A DNA stretch of 64,000 bases from Sphingobacterium multivorum (GTDB lineage: Bacteria > Bacteroidota > Bacteroidia > Sphingobacteriales > Sphingobacteriaceae), in contig NZ_UAUU01000009.1 of the NCBI RefSeq assembly GCF_900457465.1, positions 496,001 to 560,000 of the forward strand, in the 5' to 3' direction. Positions 38,925-47,968 of this stretch are shown in pieces. Numbering within the stretch: the first letter of the stretch is position 1; each line of letters starts with the position of its first letter. Position numbers and translations under genes: made by a program. The notes below the pieces were generated by a model. That model saw nothing but the letters and a program-made list of their open reading frames with translations. It was not told the origin of the DNA and ran no database searches.

Positions 38925-38961
38925 ATAAATAAAATCTACATATTGAGTAGATTTTATTTAT
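38925..38961 (+). terminator. Hairpin after mfd
   Basis: A perfect 15-bp inverted repeat (38925-38939 with 38947-38961; arms begin ATAAATAAAATC) around a seven-base loop lies 38 bases after the mfd stop. It is AT-rich, with a T-rich right arm, and probably terminates mfd. Confidence 0.6.
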
Positions 38962-39105
38962 ATTTGAGATACAAGATAAACCGTCTTCGCGCTATTAGCA
39001 CCAACAATGCTTTCAAACGAGCGAAGGGTTCCTTACGATCAAAGATTCGACAAGATCGAATTATAGACTCTTAAGGCAATACAAGCATCAATCAACATTA
39101 TTAGT

Positions 39106-40296
39106 ATGACTACCAATACCGAAACGATACTCGTCCATGAAGGACAGCAATTCAACCAGACATCTGCAGTAACTACGCCAATCTATCAGACATCCACCTA
39201 CATTGCAGATCCTGATCCAACGGAATACATCAAAGCTGCTACCGAACCGAAACACCCTTATTTTTACCATCGTCATGGCAACCCGACGAATAGCCAAGTA
39301 GCCTCCATCCTAGCAAAATTGGAAAAAACGGAGGATGCACTGGTCTTTGCAACAGGTATGGCAGCGATCAGCACGGCCATATTGGCCATCGTTAAATCAG
39401 GGGATCACATTATCGCCCAACATGCACATTATTCCGGAACAGCTATTTTCTTTAAAGAGTTCTTAACAGATTACGGCATCACGGTTACCGCCGTAGACCA
39501 GACCGACGTTTCAGCGTTTGGCGAAGCTATTCAGGCAAATACCAAGCTGATTTATATAGAGACTCCATCGAACCCTAATCTCCATATCACAGACCTAAAA
39601 GCGATCGGGGAACTCGCTAAACAACATGGGATTCAGAGCATGGTCGATAATACATTCGCCTCCCCTATCAATCAAACACCGACAGATTTTGGAATAGACG
39701 TCGTTGTCCACAGTGCCACGAAATACTTAGGTGGACATAGTGACCTCACTGCTGGTATCGTCTGCGGTACGCAGGACTATATCGCCAGCGTATGGAAACG
39801 ATCCGTCGCTTTGGGCGCATCACTCGCACCGCTTGATTCCTGGTTATTATTACGGGGGTTAAAAACATTAAGTCTACGCGTCAAACAGATCAATACAAAT
39901 GCGCTAAAACTAGCCGAGTTTCTGGATCAACATCCAAAAATCAATAAAGTCAGTTATCCTGGATTACCCAATCATCCACAACATGAGCTCGCAGCCCAAC
40001 AAATGAGTGGATTTTCGGGTATGATTTGCATCGATATCAATGGTAAAGATGAAGAGGATGCATTTTTAAATGCACAGAAACTCATCAATGGACTGCACAT
40101 ATTTATTAACGCGGCCAGTTTGGGGGGTGTCGAATCGCTTATTGTACACCCTGCGAGTATGTGGGGAGGTCACCATACGAAGGAACAGAAAGAAGCTTCG
40201 GGAATCACGCTAGGGATGTTGCGTATCTCTGTTGGTATCGAACATGCCGATGATCTCATCGCCGACTTAAAACAGGCATTGGATCAGCTTGACTAG
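39106..40296 (+). CDS. Cys/Met-metabolism PLP-dependent enzyme (cystathionine gamma-synthase/lyase family, 396 aa)
   Basis: A fold-type I PLP enzyme of the trans-sulfuration family. It shows TTPIYQTSTY near residue 24, YHRHGNPTNSQVASILAKLE, GMAAISTAILA near 83, YIETPSNPNLHITDL, DNTFASP, and the PLP lysine in SATKYLGGHSDLTAG near 205; SLGGVESLIVHPASM closes the active site. Distinguishing gamma-synthase, gamma-lyase, beta-lyase and methionine gamma-lyase by eye is unsafe, so no symbol is given. It is a single gene between terminators. Confidence 0.88.
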   Translation: MTTNTETILVHEGQQFNQTSAVTTPIYQTSTYIADPDPTEYIKAATEPKHPYFYHRHGNPTNSQVASILAKLEKTEDALVFATGMAAISTAILAIVKSGDHIIAQHAHYSGTAIFFKEFLTDYGITVTAVDQTDVSAFGEAIQANTKLIYIETPSNPNLHITDLKAIGELAKQHGIQSMVDNTFASPINQTPTDFGIDVVVHSATKYLGGHSDLTAGIVCGTQDYIASVWKRSVALGASLAPLDSWLLLRGLKTLSLRVKQINTNALKLAEFLDQHPKINKVSYPGLPNHPQHELAAQQMSGFSGMICIDINGKDEEDAFLNAQKLINGLHIFINAASLGGVESLIVHPASMWGGHHTKEQKEASGITLGMLRISVGIEHADDLIADLKQALDQLD

Positions 40297-40336
40297 GACT
40301 TATGTGGTAAGTCCTTATCAAAAAAGGCAAAAAAAG

Positions 40337-40368
40337 AAGGGGAATAGCACGTGAATGTTATTCCCCTT
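40337..40368. terminator. Bidirectional terminator between PLP enzyme gene and galK
   Basis: AAGGGGAATA (40337-40346) pairs with TATTCCCCTT, extended by two inner pairs; A-rich sequence lies on its left, which reads as T-rich on the minus strand. It serves galTK (minus strand) and probably the plus-strand gene. Confidence 0.7.
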
Positions 40369-40387
40369 ACTGCACACCTATTTTTTA

Positions 40388-41539
40388 TTAAAGTACGCGG
40401 GTACCATCGGCAATCCTGACCTGAATGACCGAAAGTTCTTTATCAAATTTCTCTTTGTATTCTTTTTCAAGTGTTGGCAAAATTGAAGGTAGTACGCCTT
40501 CTTTTACGATATTGATTGTACATCCACCGAAACCGCCACCCATCATTCGGGCACCGATCACCTCAGGAAACTGCTTGACGTAATCCACTAGATAATCCAG
40601 TTCCGGACAACTGACTTCATACACTTTACTTAATCCCTCATGGCTCTGAAAAATATACTGTCCAAGCTGAACAACATCTCCCGAGCGTAGTGCATCACAG
40701 GATTTCTCTACGCGTTCATTCTCACGAACCACAAAGCTTGCTTTCGCATAGATATCGGCATCTTTATCTTTCACCAATTCATCAAGCATCGCTATGGTTA
40801 CATCGCGCAAGTTCTTTACAGCGGGGTACTTCTCCTGCACCCATGCAGAAGCTTGTTCACATTGTTCACGACGTGTATTGTAAGCTGTGGAAGCTAATGA
40901 ATGCTTTACGTTTGTATTCAATAATACAACTTCATAACCCTTAAGATCAAGTGGAACATACGCGAAACCCAAGGTGCGGCAATCCAGTTTGATGACATTT
41001 TTTTCTTTACCAAAGGCTGAAGCAAACTGATCCATGATACCACACATCACACCAGCATACGTATGTTCGGCCTTTTGAGCAATCTGTGGAATATCGAGTC
41101 GTTCGACCTGCAAATCGAACAGTTCGCTGAGTGCTAAGGTAACGGCACATTCAACGGCTGCTGAAGACGATAATCCAGCACCCAGTGGCACATCACCATC
41201 AATATACAGGTTGAAGCCACCTAGTGTTGCCCCACGTTTCAAGTACTGGTCAACAACACCCAAAATATAGTTTGGCCAATGTTTCTCAGAAATAGCAATA
41301 GCCGCTAGCTTGACCTCATGACGTTCCTTGTAGTCTTCCGCGTAAAGCACAATGTTATCATCCGATCGCTTGCTTACAGCAACATATATTGCTTTGTCAA
41401 TTGCAGCAGGCAACACAAATCCATCGTTATAATCCGTATGTTCTCCAATGATATTAATCCGGCCGGGTGAAGTAACGACAAGAGGTTCTTCTTGGTAGAG
41501 TTCTTTAAATTTATTTACAATTGTATCTTTTGTTATCAT
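40388..41539 (-). CDS. galK: Galactokinase
   Basis: Phosphorylates galactose to galactose-1-phosphate in the Leloir pathway. The GHMP signature is clear: SPGRINIIGEHTDYNDGFVLPAAI near residues 25-45, the ATP loop DVPLGAGLSSSAAVE near 120, and MMGGGFGGCTIN near 335. I use ATG 41539, one base after the galT stop codon (TAA g ATG). The longer in-frame start inside galT adds residues that do not belong to the family. It forms an operon with galT and would be translationally coupled to it. Confidence 0.95.
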   Translation of the reverse strand: MITKDTIVNKFKELYQEEPLVVTSPGRINIIGEHTDYNDGFVLPAAIDKAIYVAVSKRSDDNIVLYAEDYKERHEVKLAAIAISEKHWPNYILGVVDQYLKRGATLGGFNLYIDGDVPLGAGLSSSAAVECAVTLALSELFDLQVERLDIPQIAQKAEHTYAGVMCGIMDQFASAFGKEKNVIKLDCRTLGFAYVPLDLKGYEVVLLNTNVKHSLASTAYNTRREQCEQASAWVQEKYPAVKNLRDVTIAMLDELVKDKDADIYAKASFVVRENERVEKSCDALRSGDVVQLGQYIFQSHEGLSKVYEVSCPELDYLVDYVKQFPEVIGARMMGGGFGGCTINIVKEGVLPSILPTLEKEYKEKFDKELSVIQVRIADGTRVL

Positions 41540-41540
41540 C

Positions 41541-42590
41541 TTATTTAGCTTTATAATGTACTGTCGAACAATTTCGCAACTGTTCTGCGGCAACCTCCGG
41601 TGTGATATCACGTTGTGGATTCGCTAGCATTTCATAACCAACCATAAACTTTTTAACGGTAGCAGAACGTAACAGTGGTGGATAGAAGTGCATATGCCAG
41701 TGCCATTCCGGGTGGTCACCGTCATTTACTGGGGACTGATGCATTCCTGCAGAATAGGGGAAGGATGTTTTGAAGAGATTGTCATAACGCGTCGTCAGCA
41801 ACTTGAGGATAGCGGCAAAATCCGACTTTTCCTTCTCGTCAAAGCCGGCAATGTTTTGGATAGATCGTTTGCTCACAATCATCGTTTCGTAAGGCCAGGC
41901 GGCCCAGAAAGGGACTAGCGAAACAAAAGAATCATTTTCGTCAATAATGCGCTCTTCTTTTCTCAACTCCGCTTTAACATAATCTGACAGGATGGTACGT
42001 TGATATTTATTGAAATAGTGCTGTTGCTGAACGCATTCTTTCTGGATTTCTACAGGCAAATGATTTTGTGACCAGATCTGCCCGTGGGGATGCGGATTAC
42101 TACAGCCCATAATCGCACCTTTATTTTCGAAAATCTGAATGTATTTGATCCAGTCAACCTTCGAAAGTTCGACAAACTCTTTTTGCCAAAGATCGACCAC
42201 CGATTTGATTGCAGCCTGATCCATTTCGGGTAGTGTAAGATCGTGCCGCGGGGTGAATGCAATTACTTTACAGATTCCTTTTTCGGTTTCGGCGATAAAT
42301 AATTCATCTTCATTAAATTCCTGCTGGCTTGTATCTTTTAATAAAGCTGAGAAATCGTTCACAAAGACAAAACTTTCTTTATAATCTGGATTGATATCAC
42401 CATCTGCTCGTTTATTTGTCGGACACAAATAGCATTGGGGATCATATTCCGGTCTATTATCCCCGGGAAGATCTTCTACTTGCCCTTGCCATGGTCTTTT
42501 ACTACGATGCGGAGACACAAGTACTTTTTCCCCGGTAAGAATATTAACACGTGTGTGGGGAGAGTCCCCAAAGTTTAAAGTTGATTGCAT
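41541..42590 (-). CDS. galT: Galactose-1-phosphate uridylyltransferase
   Basis: Exchanges UDP between UDP-glucose and galactose-1-phosphate. The 349-residue protein has RVNILTGEKVLVSPHRSKRPWQGQ at the N-terminus, zinc-site residues CYLCP near 52, the active-site SNPHPHGQIW near 162 with the nucleophilic His, and a C-terminal HWHMHFYPP zinc/iron site. It is the first gene of galTK on the minus strand. No galM or galE gene lies beside it. Confidence 0.95.
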   Translation of the reverse strand: MQSTLNFGDSPHTRVNILTGEKVLVSPHRSKRPWQGQVEDLPGDNRPEYDPQCYLCPTNKRADGDINPDYKESFVFVNDFSALLKDTSQQEFNEDELFIAETEKGICKVIAFTPRHDLTLPEMDQAAIKSVVDLWQKEFVELSKVDWIKYIQIFENKGAIMGCSNPHPHGQIWSQNHLPVEIQKECVQQQHYFNKYQRTILSDYVKAELRKEERIIDENDSFVSLVPFWAAWPYETMIVSKRSIQNIAGFDEKEKSDFAAILKLLTTRYDNLFKTSFPYSAGMHQSPVNDGDHPEWHWHMHFYPPLLRSATVKKFMVGYEMLANPQRDITPEVAAEQLRNCSTVHYKAK

Positions 42591-42658
42591 GTTATGTATA
42601 ACTGGTGTACAGAATACACAATTATAGCTATATTAACTCAAAAGTCAAAGGGGATTTT

Positions 42659-43933
42659 TTAGGCTTTAAACTTTGGGTCCTGCGCTTTTAGCAATTCGAA
42701 TATGGTAATTTCAGGCAGAATTCCAACACGTCCTGGATAACCCAAAAAGCCATAGCCGACATTAACATATAATCGTTTGTTCTGTTGCGCACGATAAAGC
42801 CCTGCCCATTCCTTATAGATATATTGTACCGGACTCCATTGCAACATCTCGGACCTTACACCAAATTGCATACCATGTGTATGTCCGGCAAACATCACAT
42901 CCACGTCGGTATCCAATACCTGAGCCCGCCAATGCGACGGATCGTGCGATAACAGCAACTTAACAGGTTGCTCTTCGGTACCCATTAATGCTTTTTTGAT
43001 ATCACCATGTTTCGGAAAACGACCTGTCCCCCAATTCTGGACCCCGACAATACAAAGCTCTTCACCGTCGACCTTAATCTTACGATTTTCATCCATTAAA
43101 AGATCCCAGCCCATGATTTTATGCACATCGATAACATCCTGGAGGTTCTTACGCTTTGCAGGAGAATCTTCTTTACCATAATAATAGTCACCATAATCGT
43201 GGTTACCTAATGTAGAAAACACACCTAAATCAGATTTCACACGCGCAAAAATATCTTGATAACCACGCATTTCAGAAGCTTGGGCATTCACGATATCACC
43301 GGTAAAAAATGTCACATCCGCTTTTTCCTTTAAAAGCATATCAATACCACCGCTGACAGCCTTTTTATTATAGAAAGATCCTGAGTGCACATCTGAAATC
43401 TGCGCAATGGTCATTCCATGGAATGCTTTGGGCAAATTTGGCAAATACAAGGGGACTCTCCTTACACGATAGTCGTAGGCTCCTGAAATAATTCCCCAGC
43501 TCAAGGGTATCAAGGGTGAGGCACCAACTAGAATACCAGCTTTGGTCAAAAATTCGGATCGGCTAATCCCTTTCACTGGATTCTCTGGTAAAGGGTCTCC
43601 GGCATCGTCGACTAAATCCTCAACAGATCTCTTTTTTGCGAACAGACGCTTCAACCATACCCCCCCACGTCGGATATCATCAATCAACAAAATCAAAAAG
43701 AAAAATATCTTTGACGCCGCTGTCAGAAAAAAGGCGACTAAAATAACCGACCGTACGATTAAAGGAATACTATATTGTGCTGAGATAAAAACGCCCAATA
43801 GCAGTAAAACAGAATAAGACCACCAGAGAATGGAAAATACTTTTGTTTTGGGAAATTTAATCTTCGTTGCACGGAGCGCAAAGAAAATATAAAAATCCAA
43901 TATGAGTAATACACACGCGTTTACTAACAACAT
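42659..43933 (-). CDS. Membrane-anchored metallophosphoesterase (424 aa)
   Basis: The N-terminal part carries several membrane helices (residues about 2-18, 32-52, 57-82) and a twin-arginine-free basic linker. A calcineurin-like phosphoesterase domain begins near 170 with TIAQISDVHSG, then FFTGDIVNA, STLGNHDYGDY, LLSHDPSHW and FAGHTHGMQFG, all metal ligands present. The layout matches YkuE/YaeI-like enzymes, of which some remove phosphate from lipid or sugar-phosphate substrates; the substrate here is unknown. It follows hemH by 18 bases on the same strand and may share its transcript. Confidence 0.9.
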   Translation of the reverse strand: MLLVNACVLLILDFYIFFALRATKIKFPKTKVFSILWWSYSVLLLLGVFISAQYSIPLIVRSVILVAFFLTAASKIFFFLILLIDDIRRGGVWLKRLFAKKRSVEDLVDDAGDPLPENPVKGISRSEFLTKAGILVGASPLIPLSWGIISGAYDYRVRRVPLYLPNLPKAFHGMTIAQISDVHSGSFYNKKAVSGGIDMLLKEKADVTFFTGDIVNAQASEMRGYQDIFARVKSDLGVFSTLGNHDYGDYYYGKEDSPAKRKNLQDVIDVHKIMGWDLLMDENRKIKVDGEELCIVGVQNWGTGRFPKHGDIKKALMGTEEQPVKLLLSHDPSHWRAQVLDTDVDVMFAGHTHGMQFGVRSEMLQWSPVQYIYKEWAGLYRAQQNKRLYVNVGYGFLGYPGRVGILPEITIFELLKAQDPKFKA

Positions 43934-43951
43934 CTTTTATCGATTTTAGTT

Positions 43952-44980
43952 TTAGGCATTAAGCGCCAATTGTTTTAAAGATTCGATCCATTTGGGATCA
44001 TCATTAAGACTCTCTACCAAACACACTTCCTCCCCCCCTAAATGTTTAAATTCATTAGCATATTCCACGCCAATTTCATCAATGGTCTCGATACAATCCG
44101 CCACAAAAGCAGGACTAAAAATTAATAACTTCTTATAACCCTTAGCGGCAAGATCATGCAGTAAATCGGAGGTATAGGGCTGTATCCAGGGTTCTTTACC
44201 CAAACGGGATTGAAAGCAGAGCGAATATTGTTCTTTTTTCAACCCGAGCTTGGCAGCTATCGTCCGTGTTGTCGCATAACATTGCGAAAGATAGCAATAT
44301 GAATTGACTGTCATTTTACAAGAATCACAGCCTGATTCGGGGCATTTAAGCTGACCTGTCGGATCTACTTTTCCAAGCTGCCGCACAGGAAGGCCGTGAT
44401 AACTAAAGACAAAATGGTCAAAACTTTCCAAATCGTGCCTACGGGCATGATCCGCATAAGTTTCTGCCATTAAGTCGTCCGTACAGAAATTGCTTACGAA
44501 ACTGATTTCTGGCAGATAATTCCATTTGCGAATAAGCTCCATGACACGATCGATGACCGAACCCGATGTTGCTGAAGCGTACTGTGGAAATAAAGGAATG
44601 ACACGAATGGACTCCAAAAATAGACCCTCCATATTTTTCAATGCAGCCTCAATCGATGGGTTTTGGTAACGCATCGCTAATTCCACATGGTATTCTTCAC
44701 CCAACGCTTCTTGAAGCAGATTGCGTTGCAAAATACTGTAGTGCATCAAAGGTGATCCCGTTTCTTTATCCCAAATCGTTTCGTATACTTTTGCCGATTT
44801 GGGCGCACGTGTACGTGCAATGATTCCCTTGACCAATAAGGTGCGTTGAAAATAAGGAATATCAATAACTCGCGGATCCATTAGGAACTCCGTTAAATAT
44901 CTCTTTACATCTGGAGTAGTGGGACTATCAGGTGTACCCAATTGTACTAAAAGAATACCTTTTTTGCCTTTATTGCTCAT
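43952..44980 (-). CDS. hemH: Ferrochelatase
   Basis: Inserts ferrous iron into protoporphyrin IX, the last step of the haem pathway. The 342-residue protein starts KKGILLVQLGTPDSPTTPDVKRYL and has DPRVIDIP, the PLFPQYASATSGSV loop, the metal/porphyrin His in FSYHGLPVRQ near residue 190, and SPAFVADCIETIDEIG near 300 with the second key Glu. A cysteine-rich segment (CPESGCDSCKMTVNSYCYLSQC) in the middle recalls the 2Fe-2S-type variation of some ferrochelatases, though here it is internal. It is probably co-transcribed with the phosphoesterase gene. Confidence 0.94.
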   Translation of the reverse strand: MSNKGKKGILLVQLGTPDSPTTPDVKRYLTEFLMDPRVIDIPYFQRTLLVKGIIARTRAPKSAKVYETIWDKETGSPLMHYSILQRNLLQEALGEEYHVELAMRYQNPSIEAALKNMEGLFLESIRVIPLFPQYASATSGSVIDRVMELIRKWNYLPEISFVSNFCTDDLMAETYADHARRHDLESFDHFVFSYHGLPVRQLGKVDPTGQLKCPESGCDSCKMTVNSYCYLSQCYATTRTIAAKLGLKKEQYSLCFQSRLGKEPWIQPYTSDLLHDLAAKGYKKLLIFSPAFVADCIETIDEIGVEYANEFKHLGGEEVCLVESLNDDPKWIESLKQLALNA

Positions 44981-45061
44981 AGCTTACAAAGCTACGCAAA
45001 AAAGAATGCACTCCGGATCTAAACCGCGGAATTATGAAATATCTGTGACGGGTAATTGTGC

Positions 45062-45910
45062 TTATAATGCTTCTAAACTTGCTTTTACATCTTTCATTAA
45101 CCACATTGGCGTTGAAGTGGCACCACAGATACCAATACGGTCATTTTCAGCAAAGACTGATGCATCTAATTCAGCAGGATCAGAAATAAAATAACTAGCG
45201 GGATTGGCATTCTGACAAACTTCAAACAGCACCTTTCCATTGGAGGATTTCTTACCTGAGACAAAAACGATCTTATCATATTGTCTGGCGAAAGCGCCAA
45301 GATCTTCGTATCGATTGGAAACTTGTCGACAAATGGTATCATTAGCTTTCACTTCATACCCTCGCCTGATCAGTTCGTCTTTGATGGCATAAAATTTATC
45401 CACGCTTTTTGTTGTCTGGCTGTATAAGGTAAATGAGACGGGCAATTCGACTTGATCCAATTCGGAAATATCCTGAAAAACTAAGGCTTCATTATTTGTC
45501 TGCCCCTGCAAGCCGATCACTTCAGCATGCCCGTGCTTCCCAAAGATTAAAATTTTCTCCTCTTGATCGAACGACGTTTTTATACGGTTCTGTAGTTTGA
45601 GCACTACAGGACAAGAGGCATCTATCAAGGTAATGTTATTTTCCAAAGCAACACGATAAGTCTCGGGGGCTTCACCATGAGCACGGATCAATACCTTTTC
45701 ATTGCTCAAGGTCGGCAGGGCGGCATGATCGATAATGCGTAAGCCTTTTGCTTTCAATCGGGCAACTTCTTCGTCATTATGAACGATATCTCCCAAACAA
45801 TAAAGATAACCCTCTTCCTCCAAAATTTCCTCTGCCATATCAATAGCGTATACCACTCCAAAGCAAAAGCCTGAATCTTTATCGATGTCTACTGTTAGAT
45901 TTAATGCCAT
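45062..45910 (-). CDS. ispH: 4-hydroxy-3-methylbut-2-enyl diphosphate reductase
   Basis: Last enzyme of the MEP isoprenoid pathway, carrying a 4Fe-4S cluster. The three cluster cysteines lie in SGFCFGVVYA (near residue 16), DASCPVVLKL (near 98) and IGICGATSTPMW (near 265). RAHGEAP and GKHGHAEVIG supply the substrate histidines. Length 282 is normal. On the minus strand a -7-like TAACTTTG (45925-45918) lies 8 bases before the ATG, with a TTG 22 bases further up, so the mRNA leader may be nearly absent. Confidence 0.95.
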   Translation of the reverse strand: MALNLTVDIDKDSGFCFGVVYAIDMAEEILEEEGYLYCLGDIVHNDEEVARLKAKGLRIIDHAALPTLSNEKVLIRAHGEAPETYRVALENNITLIDASCPVVLKLQNRIKTSFDQEEKILIFGKHGHAEVIGLQGQTNNEALVFQDISELDQVELPVSFTLYSQTTKSVDKFYAIKDELIRRGYEVKANDTICRQVSNRYEDLGAFARQYDKIVFVSGKKSSNGKVLFEVCQNANPASYFISDPAELDASVFAENDRIGICGATSTPMWLMKDVKASLEAL

Positions 45911-46148
45911 AATAACACAAAGTTACATATTCGTATTGAACTTAGATCAATTGTTTTTTTACTTTTCTATAAACGGCCAGATACAAAGTTTTGTTACATA
46001 CAGAGAAAAACATTGGGCTGGGAACAAAAGGAAACATCTATTTCAGTAGAGGCACAAATCCGGGAACAAAAACCAATAATTTAGCGATAAGGGTGACATC
46101 AGCTAGTCGGCTTATCAATAATTGTGTCTATATTGAGGCGTAATGATA

Positions 46149-46179
46149 TTGCATATGAAAAGCAATTTATCTAATTTTG
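46149..46179 (+). promoter_or_regulatory. Promoter of ndk, shared in sequence with the UDP-glucose dehydrogenase gene
   Basis: TTG (46149-46151), a 20-base spacer and TAATTTTG (46172-46179) fit consensus. The whole element, spacer included, differs at only two positions from 23741-23771. A conserved spacer is not expected for a simple promoter and suggests a common regulator. TTGC and GCAA within it form a small inverted repeat. Confidence 0.7.
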
Positions 46180-46195
46180 CAAAAAAATTAAAATA

Positions 46196-46615
46196 ATGGC
46201 AACTAACAGAACTTTTACGATGATCAAACCTGACGCAGTAGCGAACGGTCACATCGGTGCAATCTTGAACGATATCATTGCTGGTGGTTTTAAAATCATT
46301 GCAATGAAATACATCCAACTTTCTCAAGAGACAGCAGGTGCATTCTATGCAGTACACAAAGAGCGTCCTTTCTATGGTGAGTTGGTAAACTTTATGACTT
46401 CAGGTCCTATCGTTGCTGCAATCCTGGAAAAAGATAATGCTGTTGAGGATTTCCGCACATTGATCGGCGCGACTAATCCTGCTGATGCAGCTGAAGGTAC
46501 AATCCGTAACAAATATGCTAAATCTATTGATGCAAACGCTATACATGGATCGGATTCAGATGAGAATGCTGCTATTGAAGGAAACTTCTTCTTCTCTCAA
46601 TTTGAAAGATTCTAG
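46196..46615 (+). CDS. ndk: Nucleoside diphosphate kinase
   Basis: Transfers gamma-phosphate between nucleoside triphosphates and diphosphates. The full-length 139-residue protein has [20 protein letters not shown] at the start, [18 protein letters not shown] near 55, [18 protein letters not shown] near 86, and the phospho-histidine in [12 protein letters not shown] near 118. It is a single gene with a good promoter and a strong terminator. Confidence 0.97.
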   Translation: MATNRTFTMIKPDAVANGHIGAILNDIIAGGFKIIAMKYIQLSQETAGAFYAVHKERPFYGELVNFMTSGPIVAAILEKDNAVEDFRTLIGATNPADAAEGTIRNKYAKSIDANAIHGSDSDENAAIEGNFFFSQFERF

Positions 46616-46631
46616 TCGTTAGAAACAACAT

Positions 46632-46668
46632 AAAAAAAGCGTTTTACAAATTGTAAAGCGCTTTTTTT
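46632..46668 (+). terminator. Terminator after ndk
   Basis: A hairpin with AAAAAAAGCG and CGCTTTTTTT outer arms and an inner TTTACAA/TTGTAAA stem ends in seven T. It starts 17 bases after the ndk stop and can also act on the minus strand. Confidence 0.85.
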
Positions 46669-46754
46669 ATGTATTGCTTCCTTCTCTCGAGTAAAATAGA
46701 ATCTTCAGTCGGTTCACCGAACTGTGGGTCCTAATGAATGCACGAAGGAGTATA

Positions 46755-47183
46755 TTAAAAGTTTCTTTTACCGAGATACTCATCCTCCTTGGCGGTCATC
46801 TTGGCTTTATCTGCCGGCTTTTTATCCGGATAACCGCACAGATGCATTACACCATGAATGATCACCCGATGAAGCTCGTCTCGCACATCAACCTTAAATT
46901 TTTCGGCATTCTCCTGAATACGTTCCACACTGATAAAAATATCGCCGGCGATGGTGTCCTCATATTCGGAAGAATCAAAAGTAACGATATCAGTATAGGT
47001 GTCGTGATTTAAATATTGCTTATTGATTTCAAGCAAGTAAGCATCCGAGCAAAGGATAAAGCTCAATTCGCCCACACGCTTAAATCCTTCGCCTTTGATG
47101 GCATCAGCAATCCATTGACGAATCTTTCCCTTTTCTTTTAATTTGAAATCCGTATCCTCGGTAAAAAATAATATGCTCTTCAT
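46755..47183 (-). CDS. ybeY: Endoribonuclease YbeY (rRNA maturation factor)
   Basis: A single-strand RNase for 16S rRNA 3'-end processing and ribosome quality control. The 142-residue protein has the family core LSFILCSDAYLLEINKQYLNHD and TDIVTFDSSE. The zinc site is in HRVIIHGVMHLCGYPDK near residue 110 (H-x3-H-x5-D here rather than the usual H-x5-H, a common Bacteroidota form). It lies 49 bases downstream of ruvX on the same strand. Confidence 0.93.
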   Translation of the reverse strand: MKSILFFTEDTDFKLKEKGKIRQWIADAIKGEGFKRVGELSFILCSDAYLLEINKQYLNHDTYTDIVTFDSSEYEDTIAGDIFISVERIQENAEKFKVDVRDELHRVIIHGVMHLCGYPDKKPADKAKMTAKEDEYLGKRNF

Positions 47184-47232
47184 CCTTCTATTTTTTATTC
47201 ATTCTTATTTTGACGTATTAGTCGCTGTGTAT

Positions 47233-47646
47233 CTAAAAATTACGGCTATCCATGTAGCTTTGCAAAATAATCGTTGCAGACACCGTGTCAATCAGCCCTT
47301 TTTGTTGACGATCCTTCTTTTTTTTGCCACTTTGTGCGATCGCTGCAGAAGCCATTTTAGAAGTAAAACGCTCGTCTATTTCAGCGACAGCAATTGTGGG
47401 ATAAGTCTTTTTCAGTTTTCGAATAAACCCGACAACATGCTGTGCGGATTCAGAGTCGGTCCCATCCAGTTGCCGTGGCTTGCCTACAACAAAAGTTTCC
47501 ACCTGTTCTGTCTGTAAATAATCGGCTAAGTATGTCCAGATATCCTGCGGGTGTACCGTCGTCAATGCTGTAGCAATAATTTGCATTGGATCGGTCACCG
47601 CAACCCCTATTCGTTTTGTACCGTAATCAAAGGCCATCAATCTCAT
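47233..47646 (-). CDS. ruvX: Holliday junction resolvase-like protein YqgF/RuvX
   Basis: An RNase H-fold protein of 137 residues from ATG 47646 (MRLMAFDYGTKRIGVAVTDP). The catalytic acidic residues lie in AFDYG, VAEIDERFTS and KGLIDTVSA. In E. coli this family processes 16S pre-rRNA. Adjacency to ybeY, another 16S-processing factor, is consistent with that role rather than recombination. The nine extra residues of the longer in-frame start do not align and were left out. A -7-like TATTTTTG (47670-47663, minus) lies just upstream. Confidence 0.9.
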   Translation of the reverse strand: MRLMAFDYGTKRIGVAVTDPMQIIATALTTVHPQDIWTYLADYLQTEQVETFVVGKPRQLDGTDSESAQHVVGFIRKLKKTYPTIAVAEIDERFTSKMASAAIAQSGKKKKDRQQKGLIDTVSATIILQSYMDSRNF

Positions 47647-47968
47647 GGATATATATTTTTCACAAAAATACAAAGTAGTCCTGAGTATTACACAGGAAGA
47701 TGTAATATTTCAATTGGACACTTCTTTTCAATACATGCCCTTTTCATTTTTGATCTTTTAATTCTGACTTTTTAATCAAAAAAAACTATAACTTTGATAG
47801 ACTATTTAACAAAAGCAAACTAACTTGCTTTTTGGGGCAATAGATCACCGAATTCAATCCGATCATAGCGGGTCTACCGACTTACCCTATAAGTAAACGG
47901 ATCAAAATAACAGCAAAAGCAACAGGGCATTGGGCTGTATGAAATCGGGCAAATAAATATGCAAACAA
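47647..47968. other. Intergenic region with divergent promoters
   Basis: About 320 bases between ruvX (minus) and the DUF1684 fusion (plus). It holds a -7-like element for ruvX near its left end and a plus-strand TAACTTTG near 47790, with no clear -33 box. From there a leader of about 170 nt would precede the fusion gene. I see no small gene in it. Confidence 0.45.

Noticed and set aside
44300..44360. Cysteine-rich segment in hemH as a separate inserted domain
   Set aside because: The surrounding ferrochelatase sequence is continuous and of normal length; I treat it as a family variation, possibly a metal site.
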